A DNA stretch of 64,000 nt from Citrus sinensis (Eukaryota; Streptophyta; Magnoliopsida; Sapindales; Rutaceae): contig NC_068558.1 in the NCBI RefSeq assembly GCF_022201045.2, positions 496,001-560,000 on the forward strand, written 5' to 3'. The notes below the pieces were generated by a model. The model did no database searches. It saw only the letters and a list, made by a program, of their open reading frames with translations, and was not told the origin of the DNA. Made by a program: the position numbers and the translations under genes. Positions within the stretch are counted from its first letter, which is position 1; every line of letters starts with the position of its first letter. Shown here in pieces: positions 36,653 through 47,976 of this stretch.

Positions 36653-37532
36653 ATGATCACTCTAACTCAGACGCCAGTGCCCATCTCTTGTTCAACCTTG
36701 TTCTTATTAAAGAAACCACCATTAAACCTTAAACCATTCTATAATCCCACCCATTACAGAATTCTCAACAAGGTAACAACAACTGGACTATCCTTTCGTA
36801 TCTTTTTTAAATTATTAATTTTTTTTTTCCTTTTTCAGAGAAAGATGAAGCTAAAACATAGGGGAACATGCAGAGCAGAGTTCTCAGACGACGCGCCGTT
36901 TGTTATTGCAATTGGAACTTGTATGTTAAGTTCGCTGGTTCTTGCGTCTCCAGCCGGCAAGGAAGAGGATGCTGATTCGGTTCTTGATTCTACTACGGAT
37001 TCAAGATTTGCTGTTATGGGCATCATTAGCTTTATTCCTTACTTTAATTGGCTGGTGAGTGGTGAGCTTTTTTTTTTTTTTAAATATATTTTAGTACGGT
37101 TATTTAATTTTTTTAACCCCTTTTTTCTCTTTCCAGAGTTGGGTTTTTGCGTGGCTTGATACTGGGAAAAGGCGATATGCTGTGTACTCTCTTGTATACT
37201 TGGTTCCTTATCTGAGGTACTATAATTGAATTCAAGTTTGTTGTATATCAATCCACTGCATTGCGTTTTCTTTATATTAATAGCAAAATTAATGAGATAT
37301 ATTGGTGATGTTCAAGGAAAAGCACTGATGCAGTTGGAGTTTAGGTGGTGTTTTAGGTTTGATGGAGTTTCAGTGATTTAACACGGCTTGCTATTTTAAA
37401 GAATGATAAGCAAAATCACACAATTTTCTGTCATGCAAGGTTGTGTGATGTTAGTGAAGAAACTTTCATGCTGCAAAGACAAATTATTATTAGTATTAGT
37501 ATTTTTTTTTTTGAGAGATTTTTTTTTGTATT

Positions 37533-37565
<33 letters not shown>

Positions 37566-38709
37566 TTGGTTGGGTTTTATACTAAATTAGACACCCTTAC
37601 CATTTGAATCCCAAAACAAATTTTATTGTGTTGGTTGTGAATTTGAGAGAATGCTAACTTGTGAGGGAATTACAAACTGGCTGTCCTATACCTGGTGTCT
37701 CCCCTTAATCATTATGTTTTCTTCTTGTTGATCCTTCAGGTCCTAGTCATGGTATGTTTGTGATTGTAAGGATTTCAGTGAAGTTCCCTGTTTTGTAATT
37801 TTTCCTTTTGTGCAAAGTGTTTACTAAGCATGCCACATCCCTGCATTCTTCTGATTTCAACGTGAACTAAAAGATCATTGTTCTTTGTTTGTGGGCAACT
37901 GGGCATGAGTCAAGGATAGAATTCAGTGTTTTGAAACTTCAGATATTTCTTGTTAATAGTAGTACATATTTGTGACAATTGACATAAGCATGTAACTTCA
38001 TGGACTCATGAATTTGATTACATAATTTTCCTTTGATTTTGATAGGTCGAATTTATCGCTATCCCCGGAGGAGGGCTGGCTGCCTATTGCTAGCATTATT
38101 TTCTGCATTGTTCATATTCAGGTGCATTTTTTGCCTATTTTCCTTATCCCCTTGTTGGAAGTTTTTAATTAAACCTGCTGAAGACCTCCACAGAACTTAT
38201 TATGAGAATTAGATAGACAAATGACATGTTTTCATCATATATTTAGTACAAGGTTTGAGATTAGACATTGAGGAAAACATATCACCTGAATCAAATGAAG
38301 ACACTTAAATAATTAGTGGCATGTGATGCTTTTTTGTTTGCAGCTAGAAGCAAGTATCAGAAATGGTGATCTTCAGGGTTTTCAATTATTTAACAAGGCT
38401 TCAGAGTATATTTCTTCAATAACTGGAAAGAAAAATACTCCTGGGGAAGAGCATCAAGAAATTCCAAAGCAGGTACTAGTCTCTTGAAGCTCAAGTGGGT
38501 TTATTTTTCTTGCTTGGTAATCTCTGTTTTAATAACTGATAAGAAGAACTTCTTATATCAAGGGGACAAAAAGAGAGGACATGAAAATGCCATCTGCTGG
38601 AGAACAATCAAGAAATGAGTTGCGCCGATGGGGAGTTCCTGGAGAGCCATCTGAGAATCCAGAACACATGAATGAAGGTAGTGACGATGATGAGAAAAGT
38701 AAACACTAG
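36653..38709 (+). CDS. Probable plastid membrane protein of unknown function
   Basis: Six exons: 36653-36772, 36839-37054, 37137-37216, 38046-38121, 38344-38472 and 38563-38709, 768 nt or 255 residues. The N-terminus (MITLTQTPVPISCSTLFLLK) is rich in Ser/Thr and basic residues without early acids, as in chloroplast transit peptides. The mature part has hydrophobic segments around FVIAIGTCMLSSLVLA, RFAVMGIISFIPYFNWLSWV, YAVYSLVYLVPYL and IASIIFCIVHI, so three to four membrane helices. The acidic, charged C-terminus contains RNELRRWGVPGEP. It may correspond to Arabidopsis EMB1273 (At1g49510), but this is recalled and uncertain, so no symbol is given. It is convergent with the next gene, about 330 bp between stops. 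The start codon at 36653 is the only ATG preceding the transit-like segment. Confidence 0.75.
37535..37566. repeat. (ATT)n microsatellite in an intron
   Basis: An uninterrupted trinucleotide run in intron 3 of the probable plastid protein gene. Confidence 0.9.
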
Positions 38710-39036
38710 ACACTCGAGGTCCTGTTTGCAATATCTGGCATTTAGTTTGGCCATCGTAGTTGCAAAATGAAATGCCACTAATGGCGTAAGATGCAATTTT
38801 TTTCCTTTTATGGTACCGTTGTCGGAAAAAAGAAGTGGATTAAATACTTTTGCTTTGCCTTTCAAATTCAAGAAGTGGATTAAATACTTGGTGGGAAGTC
38901 ATTTAAGAGAAATTGCCAACATTTTTATTTTATTTGGTTCATATTGTTGATTTCCAAATAGAAACATATAAACAAGCGATAACTTTTCAATGATATCCAT
39001 TTTATATGAATAATAGTCTGTAATAACATTTAATCT

Positions 39037-40497
39037 TCAACTTGCATCAGCCCTTGAAGCTGATTTGTTCATGGGATAGGGACTTAAAACCTGTGTCTTG
39101 AAGCAGAAATCCAGAGTAACTGCAGCAAAGATAAAGATTAGAAGGTTCTGGGAGACGTACAATGCACCATCAAAAGCATGTGACAAGAAGCTCTCAGTGT
39201 TTGGTTCTAATGGTGGTCCTCCAGACAGTGTTGCAAGACCTGCAATTAAAATCCAATCTTCATATCAATCCTCAACAGCTTTAGTGTCTCATATTAAAAC
39301 CAATTGTTGTGCAAGTACCTTTAACAAAGCCAAAAGCCGAAGATGTCCCTGTTTTTAGCTGAATGTTATCCAAGTCTCTTCTAATTGTATACCGGTAGGT
39401 AACGCCAAATAATGCACAGCTAATAAAGGTGACTGCTAAAGGGAGTAAAAGCTGCGAACTGCTTGTCACCTGAGTGAAGGAGATGGGAAGCCCTGCCAGG
39501 GAACCAACAAGTGCTGATATAGCAGCTGCCTTTATGGATTCCCATCTCTCTATATCTTTGTTAATTCCTTCGCTCTCTTTCTCTGCCAAGTTTCTTTCAT
39601 CTCGAAATTCATTTCCATTTTGTGACAAAGAGCGTGCTGCTTCATCAAGTATGGCTCTTGCTTCTACAATTTCCCTCTGACATTCTGCTATCTTCACACA
39701 AAATTATAAATCACAGACAGCATTAGCCTAGAACCAAACATCATAAGAAGACCTAATACAGCAACAGCATAATTCTTTTTGACTCATACACCTTTGGGCC
39801 TATATAATGTCTCGTCAACTTAGCTAGTTTGCATACTTTCATCACTATGGAACAATATGAATTATTTGTTAGAGCAACAATATTTGTAGATCAATCAAGT
39901 AACTTTGCAAAGCTTTGCATTTCTTTTCCACATATGCACCCTGTGCGATGAGATACAAAATTGATTTGAGTAGCATTTGGCAGCAGCAGCTTAAAAACAT
40001 ATAATGAAATTAGAAAATTGGCCCTTTCTTATCTTTTTGGTTTCTCTTGCAAAAAGGAACATACCACGGTGCGTGAATGGAGAAAGAAACATGCATACGC
40101 ATACCTCAAAGGCTCTGCTTTCAAGTTTATTAACATAATCCCTCATTTGCTTAGCCTCAAGTTCTTGTTTCTCAATCTCAGCAAGCTCTTTCTTAGCCAT
40201 CTCCACTCTCAACGAGGCCTTCTCTAACCCATCAAGCAATGCTCTGTTCTCTTCCTTGTTCAATAGTTCCTCTACTCGCTGGTCCACCATACGGGTCAAT
40301 GCATCCTTCAAATTCCCATCACTTGTTTCCCTCTCCTCTGAGCTGCCGCTGTTGCATTTCAGGATTACAGAACTAGTAATCGAAGTGGGGGAAAGAATTC
40401 TACGAAAGATTTTTGGGCATACTGGAGACAATTTCGTGTTGCAAGGGCTTCTTGTGAAGACAATTCTGTGGTTTAAACAAAGAACTGAAGTGGGCAT
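39037..40497 (-). CDS. Probable plastid coiled-coil membrane protein
   Basis: Three exons on the minus strand: 40497-40105, 39691-39319 and 39239-39037, 969 nt or 322 residues. The N-terminus (MPTSVLCLNHRIVFTRSPC) resembles an organelle transit peptide. Residues about 70-180 are strongly helical and charged (VDQRVEELLNKEENRALLDG, VEMAKKELAEIEKQELEAKQ), predicting a long coiled coil. After it come hydrophobic segments, AAAISALVGSLAGLPISF and LLLPLAVTFISCALFGVTY, with a further one, NLLIFIFAAVTLDF, near the C-terminus. I recognise it as a conserved plant protein family without known function. Start chosen at 40497, the first Met of the longest frame. The two introns are about 410 and 80 nt. Confidence 0.75.
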
Positions 40498-41264
40498 CGT
40501 ACGGCGTTTTGTTTATCAGAAAGCAATTTCAGTAGTTTTGTTTTCTGGCTGTGTAGTGATTTTGCTGCTCATCAGTTGGTTTCCTTTAGCGGCTCATTTA
40601 TGCTTTCATTTTCTCCCTTTCTGTTTCTCAGCGAAAAAATAATAATAATAATGACAAATTAAGGGTGCACGATTACTCCCTTAAAATAGTTCCTCATTAG
40701 TGCTAAAAATATAACTACTTAACTACTTAATTTTTATGATTAAAATTAAAAGCATAAAATAATTAAAATAAAAAATATCGGTTGGTATATACTCCAAGCA
40801 TTCGGCGGATTTTTATCAATACCAAATCTGTTCGCAACCTACAATAAATTTAAGTTTGGAATATTAAATCGGTAGAAAATTCAAAAAATTACCCACATTA
40901 AGTGAATTTATGATTTCGCGGACAATTTTGCAATCCTTACGTACGGTTATAATAGCTGACTCCACCTAAGTGGCCCCTAAGAATATTATGAAATCGTAAA
41001 TTATCATAATGGGGTTAATAATAATCTTCAGATATTGAGAAACATTAATTTGACTGGTAAATCATTGCCCGGGCATTCATTCAATGTCTAAGTTAGTTTG
41101 ATTGGTAATATAGTCATTATCTTTGCGAGTCTTTTTTTTTTAATTTAATTTTAATAAACTTTTTTTTTTCAGAAGTTTATTTTAATAAACCTAAAAACAT
41201 AAAATAGTTATTATCATTTGGGATTTCGCAATACAGCCATACCCCTTGTGGCCTTGTGTATATG
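40498..41264. other. Intergenic, AT-rich, left of the hAT-type element
   Basis: Upstream region of the minus-strand gene. About 40781-40930 loosely resembles parts of the hAT-type element to the right (CGGATTTTTATCAATACCAA) and may be a degraded relative. Nothing else is seen. Confidence 0.4.
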
Positions 41265-42141
41265 TAGGGATGGCAATGGGCACCGCCCGCAGCGGGTTTG
41301 CCATTACCAAACTCAAACCCGCACAAAATTTAAATTACTAAACCCACCCGCAACCCACAACGGGTTTTAATTTTTTTACAAAAACCCACCCGTAGCGTGT
41401 TTTAACAATTACCAAACCCGCAATGATATCCAGCGGATTTTTTGTGGGTTTTCGTATTTAAAATCACAAATGTTTAATATATAAATTTATAATAATAATC
41501 TCAAATTCCATATAACATATTCAATTTTATATTTAAATAATGTAAATGAAAAATTAAAATTTCCACATCAATTCAACACAAATTCTCAAATTTAAGTATA
41601 AATTACACAAATCTATTTAAAAAACACAAACTAGCATCTAAAAATAATAATTACATTTCATATTATCATTTAAAACAAGCTCCAAGAGAATATATTCATT
41701 TCATTCACCTCATAAGCACCCATCCAACACAATGCCTATAATAATAATTAAGATTAATATTTTCAAATAATAATTCGAAGGAAAATACCTTTAGTTTTCT
41801 TTAGATTATGACTTTAGAATAGGATATAGGCCACATACACACATACACAACTTTGGAGCTTTTGGCTATTTGGTAATTTAATTAATGACATTATTTTCTT
41901 TATACATTTTTTGATTAAAATTAAATTAAAAATATTTGAAAAAAATATTACGGGTTTGGTGGATATCCATTTGGGTATCCATCGGATATAAGATTAATAC
42001 CAAATCCACCCACATTCATGTACGGATTTTAATTTATAATACTAAACTCGCCCGCAACGGATAAAATTACCCACAACAGACGAGTTTTAACGGGTGAATT
42101 TGAAAGAATTTACAAATTTACGGGTAGAATTGCCATCCCTA
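41265..42141. mobile_element. hAT-type non-autonomous DNA transposon, about 0.88 kb
   Basis: The ends are perfect 13-bp terminal inverted repeats: TAGGGATGGCAAT on the left and ATTGCCATCCCTA on the right. Subterminal CCCGC/GCGGG motifs (CCCACCCGCAACCC, AACGGGTTTTAA) recur on both sides, as is usual in hAT elements. The interior is AT-rich without coding capacity. The flanks TGTATATG and TATGTGTA are low-complexity, so a target duplication cannot be claimed. It shares its terminus with the MITE at 1194-1679. Confidence 0.75.
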
Positions 42142-42234
42142 TATGTGTAGGTAACGCAAGTCAGTTGAAAAGACACGGTCGGTCGTTTTGTGTTGTGAAA
42201 CTAGAAAAATATAAAGTTGAGTTATTTCATTGTA

Positions 42235-44875
42235 ATGTTGTCGTCCCTGGCAAGCGCAACCAAAGGGTTTAACCAGAAGCTCTTCTTCTTCAGCGTGCAC
42301 AAAAACCTCTTCAATCGCCCTATCATAGCCATGGCAGGCACCGGTGTTTCTTCTTCTCCTGCTTACTCCACTTCATCCCCCAGCCAAACCCCTCTCAAGC
42401 GCGTGGGCACCCACAACGGCAGCTTCCACTGCGACGAGGCGCTTGGTTGCTTCATGATTCGCCTCACTGACAAGTTCTTCAACGCCCAGATAGTCCGCTC
42501 CCGCGACCCCAAGGTCCTTTTAATCCAAACCCATTTCACTTTAATTTGCTTGTAACTTAAAAGCATAAAAAAAAAAAAATCGGTTTTCTTATGATATTAA
42601 AGTTCATTTTTTAAAAGTATGTCATTTGAACTAAAGTTTTGTTTTTGGGAATAATTTGATGTGGGTTTTTCGTTTTCTGGTGGTTATTAGGATTTTTAGT
42701 TTGTGGTTTTGTTAGCATCCAGTGTGATGTGTGTCTATGAATTGATTTGGGGGATGCAGGTGTTGGATGATCTTGATGCGGTGCTTGATGTTGGAGGTGT
42801 GTATGATCCCAGTAATGATCGTTATGATCATCACCAGAAAGGTTTTGAAGAGGTTTTTGGACACGGGTTCTCTACGAAACTTAGTAGTGCCGGTCTTGTT
42901 TATAAGGTAGTAATTTGTTCAATTACTTGGTACTTGGCTTGTTCAAATTGGGTACTAGCAGTGGCATAAAGTTGGGATTTTTGTGGCAGTTTATCTGTCT
43001 TCTTGGCTGGTAACTGAGTTTGGCCCATGGAAATTTATTTTGTTTTCAGCATTTTGGAAAGGAGTTAGTAGCCAAGGAACTTAATGTTGATGAAGGGCAT
43101 CCAGACGTGCATCGATTATTTTTGGCTGTTTACAAGAACTTCATGGAGGTACTCATTTCTGAATATCTCAATTTTGTTATTTACACAATTGCTTACAGAT
43201 TCACTATACTTTTATTGCAATCTTATGGATATTCTAAGAAGCTGTTGCTTTTCTTTATGGTCCAAGTTTGTTATTTGTTTTCAGGAAGTTCTTCCCTATT
43301 TCAGGTTGTCCTTTGTTTCGCGAGTTGATTTCTGTTGTTTCTAATGACTCCTCGGATTACCTTTCTTTTAGCTTGAGGATCTTTTAGCACCTCTTTATAT
43401 AGATTGAATTGTAGTAAATCTGCACTTCTAGTATGTGCGTGGTTGTGCTTTGTTAATGTCTCCCTATTCCATGTACTGGTTTTTGGTGTTTTGGAAAGGA
43501 GTTGAGTGTTAAGTAACAATGACAACTAAAATGATATTTTTTTGAACTATAAGCTGCATGATAAGACAGTGGCAGCTTGGCATGATGAATTGATTCTAAT
43601 TTTGAGAATTTTCTCTAATGGGTGTGGTTTTCTGGGTGGTTTTATTTGTTTCTTGGGCATTGGTTGCTTGCTTAAGTGTTTCTGGGAGCAACGAAATATA
43701 TTGGGCTATATCTTTTTCCTTATCTTTACTCGACTTTTTCCATTGATGTAGCTTTTTTATTTGTCTAACTCATTTGAGAAACGTCCGATTGATGATTTTA
43801 TTTTCTTCACTTTTTTGTCAGGCAATCGATGCTATTGATAACGGAATCAATCAGTATGACACAGACAAGCCTCCAAGATATGTGAATAATACAAATTTGT
43901 CTTCTAGGGTGGGGAAACTAAATTTGGATTGGACGGAACCTGATCAGTCAGCGGAGAGGGAGAATGAAGCCTTCCAACAAGGAATGGATCTGGCTGGCAA
44001 AGAGTTTCTGGACGTGAGTTTCTTCTGAAATTTAATATTATGTTGATTTCTTGTTCTATTTATATAATGTACTTTGTCATTGTGGCCTCAGTCCTGAGTA
44101 GACCGTATGTAGGTGTTTCTTCTTTGTTCATTTCAACCATTAAAATCCTTTCATGCATTTAACATTTTCCTATTTTCAGACTGTTCGATTTTATGTTAGA
44201 TCATGGTTACCAGCACGATCAATTGTAATGGAATGTATTGGAGAAAGATATGATTATGATCCAAGTGGTGAAATTATGGTTCTGAAAAGATTTTGTCCTG
44301 TAAGTAGACATGCTTGTCTATCTCTCTGTGCTTGAGTATAATTTTGTTCTACTTGCCTTGCCTCCAAAATTGAGCACAACTTATGCATGCTATATTATTT
44401 GATTGTGTACCTGCAGTGGAAGCTTCACTTGTTTGAGCTTGAGGAGGAGATGAAGATTGAGCCTCTTATTAAATATGTTCTTTACGAGGTATTAACTGAT
44501 ATCCTTCACATACTGGGTCTCCATCTCCGCACCACCAAAAGAGATGCTAGTTTGATTCAAAGTTGTTTGCAGAATAAATTGTGGCATAAAATGAGATAAT
44601 GTACAATTAACTTACCAAAATGCAAAATATGAAAAAAAAAAAAAATGCAGGACGACAGGGGCAAACAATGGCGGGTGCAGGCTGTGGCAGTGTCCCCCGA
44701 TAGATTCGAGAGCCGGAAGCCTCTTCCAGCTCAGTGGCAAGGTCTGAGAGATGATGAACTCTCAAAGGAGGCGGGGATACCAGGTTGTGTCTTTGTCCAT
44801 ATGAGTGGTTTCATTGGTGGAAATAAAAGTTATGGAGGTGCATTGGCCATGGCTCGCGCTGCTTTGAAGCTCTAA
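42235..44875 (+). CDS. MYG1: MYG1 family protein (DHH-type metal-dependent hydrolase/exonuclease)
   Basis: Member of the MYG1/UPF0160 family; animal and yeast members act as 3'-5' RNA exonucleases in nucleus and mitochondria. Seven exons: 42235-42513, 42760-42906, 43050-43148, 43822-44013, 44180-44299, 44417-44488 and 44651-44875, 377 residues. Family motifs: VGTHNGSFHCDEALGC (metal-binding HNGxFHxDE), DVGGVYDPSNDRYDHHQKGF (the DHH-type motif), SSAGLVYKHFG, AIDAIDNGINQY and the C-terminal GFIGGNKSYGGALAMA. All metal-ligand residues of these motifs are present. The first 32 residues (MLSSLASATKGFNQKLFFFS) look like an organelle transit peptide, and a second in-frame Met (MAGTG, ATG at 42331) starts right before the body of the protein, so two products could be made. 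The nearest Arabidopsis match is probably At5g41970 or At3g49320. Confidence 0.93.
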
Positions 44876-45429
44876 ACAGCACAAAAAAGGAAAAAAATTG
44901 CATTACCGGATTTATTAACTATTCACAGTTTCTATTCAAAGATCTTTCAAGTTGTTGCTGCAATTTTGGCGTTTTTCTCAAAATATCATATTCGTAACAA
45001 GTATTCATTCAGTCACCTGAATTTATTGTCTAAAACAGCACTCTAATGTGATAGTTTTGTCTGAACACATTCATACATTTGATCGAACTAAATGTTTGCT
45101 AGTTCCTGGAACTTTGGCACTTGCATTTTCCATTTCATTCTCTCCGCAATCGTCAAAAGTTTTTGTGAGCAAATAGTGGTAACCAACGAGAGCACGCAGC
45201 TTGCTCAACGTTGCTAAATCCACTAGTGCACACGTGTCATCACTTGGTCAGTTACTATTACGATGATGATTTGAGTATAGGTCTCCAAATCCAATACTAA
45301 TAATCTTTCGGCCAACCTCGTAACAAAAAATACACAGATGAGTGGATCACTATCAGAGAGCCCACCGCCTTCACACTTGACGAAGACGAACTGAGCGGAA
45401 CTGAAACTGAGACAATTACAAAAGCAACC
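44876..45429 (+). promoter_or_regulatory. Aldolase gene upstream region
   Basis: Contains the MYG1 3' UTR, then the aldolase promoter. CACACGTGTCATC near 45229 is an ACGTG (G-box/ABRE-like) core about 200 bp before the ATG. No further gene is seen. Confidence 0.35.
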
Positions 45430-46488
45430 ATGACCACGCTCACTTGCTCGGGCTCCGGCACTGCCGCCACTGTCGCCAAGCTTGCACAAAATAAAATCAG
45501 TTCATTTCCAAAAGCACCCTTGTTCACCCTCAACGGCAACAAATCGAAAATCGTTTTCCCAAAACTGAAATTGACCCCCTCAGTCTCACGCTCACCCTCG
45601 GATCTGTCGCCAGGCGATCCCCTTTCCCCATCTCCATCACCCTCGCCCGAATCACTCAAGTATCGCCTCCAAAGCAACGAAACCCTGTACGGACTCTTCC
45701 TCCTCTCTTTCTCCCCAACTCTTGCCGAAATTTCGGGCCTGGCCGGTTACGATTTCGTCGTCGTAGACATGGAGCACGGCCCTGGCGGCATTTCCGATGC
45801 TCTCGCTTGCCTTCACGCTCTTGCCGCCACGGGGACGCCGGCCATTCTGCGGCTCCCTGAAAGTTGCCCAACTTGGGCTAAAAAGGCCCTCGATCTGGGC
45901 CCACAAGGGGTCATGTTCCCTATGATTGACTCCCCAGAAGCCGCCAAGGAAGCGGTGTCGTATTGCCGGTTCCCGCCTTCTGGAGTGCGGGGATCCGCTC
46001 ACACGGTGGTGAGAGCGTCCGGTTACGGGATTGATGAGGGATACTTGAGTAATTACGAGGAGGAGTTGTTGATTATGTGCCAGGTGGAGAGCGAGGAAGG
46101 CGTCAAGCGAGCCGAAGACATCGCGGCGGTTGATGGGGTTGACTGCGTGCAAATGGGACCGTTGGATTTGAGTGCGAGTATGGGGTACTTGTGGGACCCA
46201 GGGCACAGGAAGGTGAGGGAGATGATGAGGGTGGCGGAGAAAGGGGTTTTGGGCGGTGGCAAGGCTTACTTGGCTGGGTTTGCTATGCCTCATGATGGAC
46301 CTCTTGAGATGAAGTCACGTGGATACCACATGGTGTCCGGTGCCGTTGACGTGGGGCTGTTTAGAAGTGCGGCTGTGGAGGACGTGGCAAGATTTAAGAT
46401 GAATTTGACGGATGATGCCGATGATGATGATGATGATGCTTGGAGGGAAAGGATTAAAGATGCTGATGACAAGTACTGGAGCGAATAG
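45430..46488 (+). CDS. HpcH/HpaI-family aldolase, organelle-targeted, intronless
   Basis: Class II aldolase of the HpcH/HpaI (2-keto-3-deoxy-acid aldolase, citrate lyase beta-like) family; bacterial relatives cleave 2-keto-3-deoxy-L-rhamnonate or hydroxy-keto-heptanedioate with a divalent metal. The plant substrate is not established. Single exon, 352 residues. Motifs: ETLYGLFLLSFSPTLAEISG, YDFVVVDMEHGP (residues about 111-122), GTPAILRLP, GVMFPMIDSPEAAKEAV, GSAHTVVRASGYG, the metal-ligand region MCQVESEEGVKRAEDI and GVDCVQMGPLDLSASMG. The first 75 residues are Ser/Pro-rich and basic, a likely plastid or mitochondrial transit peptide. The C-terminus carries an Asp run (DDADDDDDDAW). It matches At4g10750 from memory, also next to MTA. 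High GC and lack of introns set it apart from its neighbours. Confidence 0.9.
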   Translation: MTTLTCSGSGTAATVAKLAQNKISSFPKAPLFTLNGNKSKIVFPKLKLTPSVSRSPSDLSPGDPLSPSPSPSPESLKYRLQSNETLYGLFLLSFSPTLAEISGLAGYDFVVVDMEHGPGGISDALACLHALAATGTPAILRLPESCPTWAKKALDLGPQGVMFPMIDSPEAAKEAVSYCRFPPSGVRGSAHTVVRASGYGIDEGYLSNYEEELLIMCQVESEEGVKRAEDIAAVDGVDCVQMGPLDLSASMGYLWDPGHRKVREMMRVAEKGVLGGGKAYLAGFAMPHDGPLEMKSRGYHMVSGAVDVGLFRSAAVEDVARFKMNLTDDADDDDDDAWRERIKDADDKYWSE

Positions 46489-47976
46489 TAGTGGGTAGTG
46501 CATGAATGAAAAATATCAATGAGATTGAGATGAAATGCATGCTAATGCTATCTATCTTATCAATCATCAACAACTTATGTTTCTGTAATCTCAAGTTTTT
46601 AGTACCAACTTTCTTGATAAGCTCAAGCTGAGGTTTCTACTGATGACTTAAAAAAATCAATCTTTGGGGTTTGGATGTGAGAATTGTTTATTTACTGATG
46701 ACTTCTTTTTAAGGGATTGATTTTTGTTCTGTCTCTGGTTTGAAAGAGATATTCTCTTCGTTGCATTGACAAATTACTTTGTGGTGTTCCAGTGGAGTAG
46801 AAACAAAATATCGGCCAACATTTAACGTTTCACTTTGTTGTACTTGGTGCTGCGCATGTTGCATCGGTGTTTTGGCCCAGTTTTGCTTTTGCAGATGAAC
46901 GTAAATGTACTGCAAATGTTCTTTTCTTGAAAGAAAGTTGAAATGGAGGATTCGTTTGCTTTCGATTTGCTAATAATGTATTTAGTACGTCGTTTATGAA
47001 GCGTCCATTTGTTTTGATACGGATAGGATTTTCCCCCAAGACCAGAGCATGCTTTATTTTAATAAATGAAGTAGGATGAAGACCCTACATTCGAGACATT
47101 TCGTGTCAGCCCAAAGCATCGTACATTCGTACTCGTAGTTGAGAGCGTATTTTCTGTTAAAAAAAGATAAACATAACATGCAAAGAATTACAATACTATA
47201 ATTCAAAAATATAAAGCAGCAAAAAGTAATCCCATTGGATCTATGAAAATAATATTTGATAATTCTATTTGTGTAGTTTTTTTAAGGATAAAATTGAGAT
47301 CTTATTAGTCAACTAACTAGTCATCTAAGGATATTGATAAAAATGTTGTAAAATTATAAATTTTAAAGATATAATAATAAAATAAATAAATCATAAAACT
47401 TCTTATAATTATTTGATACATTGTAATTCTTAAAATAGTCAAACAATAATATTCGTAATTAAAAACTGTAATTGTTTAAATAAAAGAAAAATTATCGTTT
47501 GAAACAATTCACTCTCACTCTATATTCTCAATTTGAGGATTCTCGCTTATCGAAATTTTCACTCTAATTCAAGAAATAAACGGTACCTAACCAATAAATT
47601 TACCATAATAACAAGAGTGTCATGTTTTTTTTTATAATATATTATTAGTTGTACGTGTCAACTAGTGAATAAAAATCAAAGAAAAATTCAAATGATTAAA
47701 TACGACAATAAAATAAAAAGAGAAAAACAAAAACAAAATCCCCGGGAAATCATGAAACAGAGAGTAGTCCGTTAATATTCTTTCTTGATTTACAAAAAAT
47801 GCCCACCTCATTACACTCTACGCCACAACCAAAATGTCAGTTTCTTGGTTGATGCCAATTGCCAAGTCCCTTTGAACGCTTTTATCACCCGCTCACCTCT
47901 TTGTGCATTGCATATAATCCTTCTGCGAGATAGAGATAGGAAAAATTTTCAAATAAGAAAAAACAGAAGCAGAGGA
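46489..47976. other. Intergenic region, aldolase to MFS transporter
   Basis: AT-rich, especially 47160-47760. Nothing gene-like beyond the flanking UTRs. Confidence 0.6.

Noticed and set aside
41257-42149. 8-bp target duplication for the element at 41265-42141
   Set aside because: Flanks TGTATATG and TATGTGTA match at only 4 of 8 positions in low-complexity sequence.
45652-46293. Long minus-strand open frame (213 codons) opposite the aldolase
   Set aside because: GC-rich codon shadow of the aldolase coding strand; no recognisable domain.
47785-47976. In-frame upstream extension of the MFS transporter
   Set aside because: It opens with a non-ATG codon and is not membrane- or transit-like; MESFYF at 47977 matches the family start.
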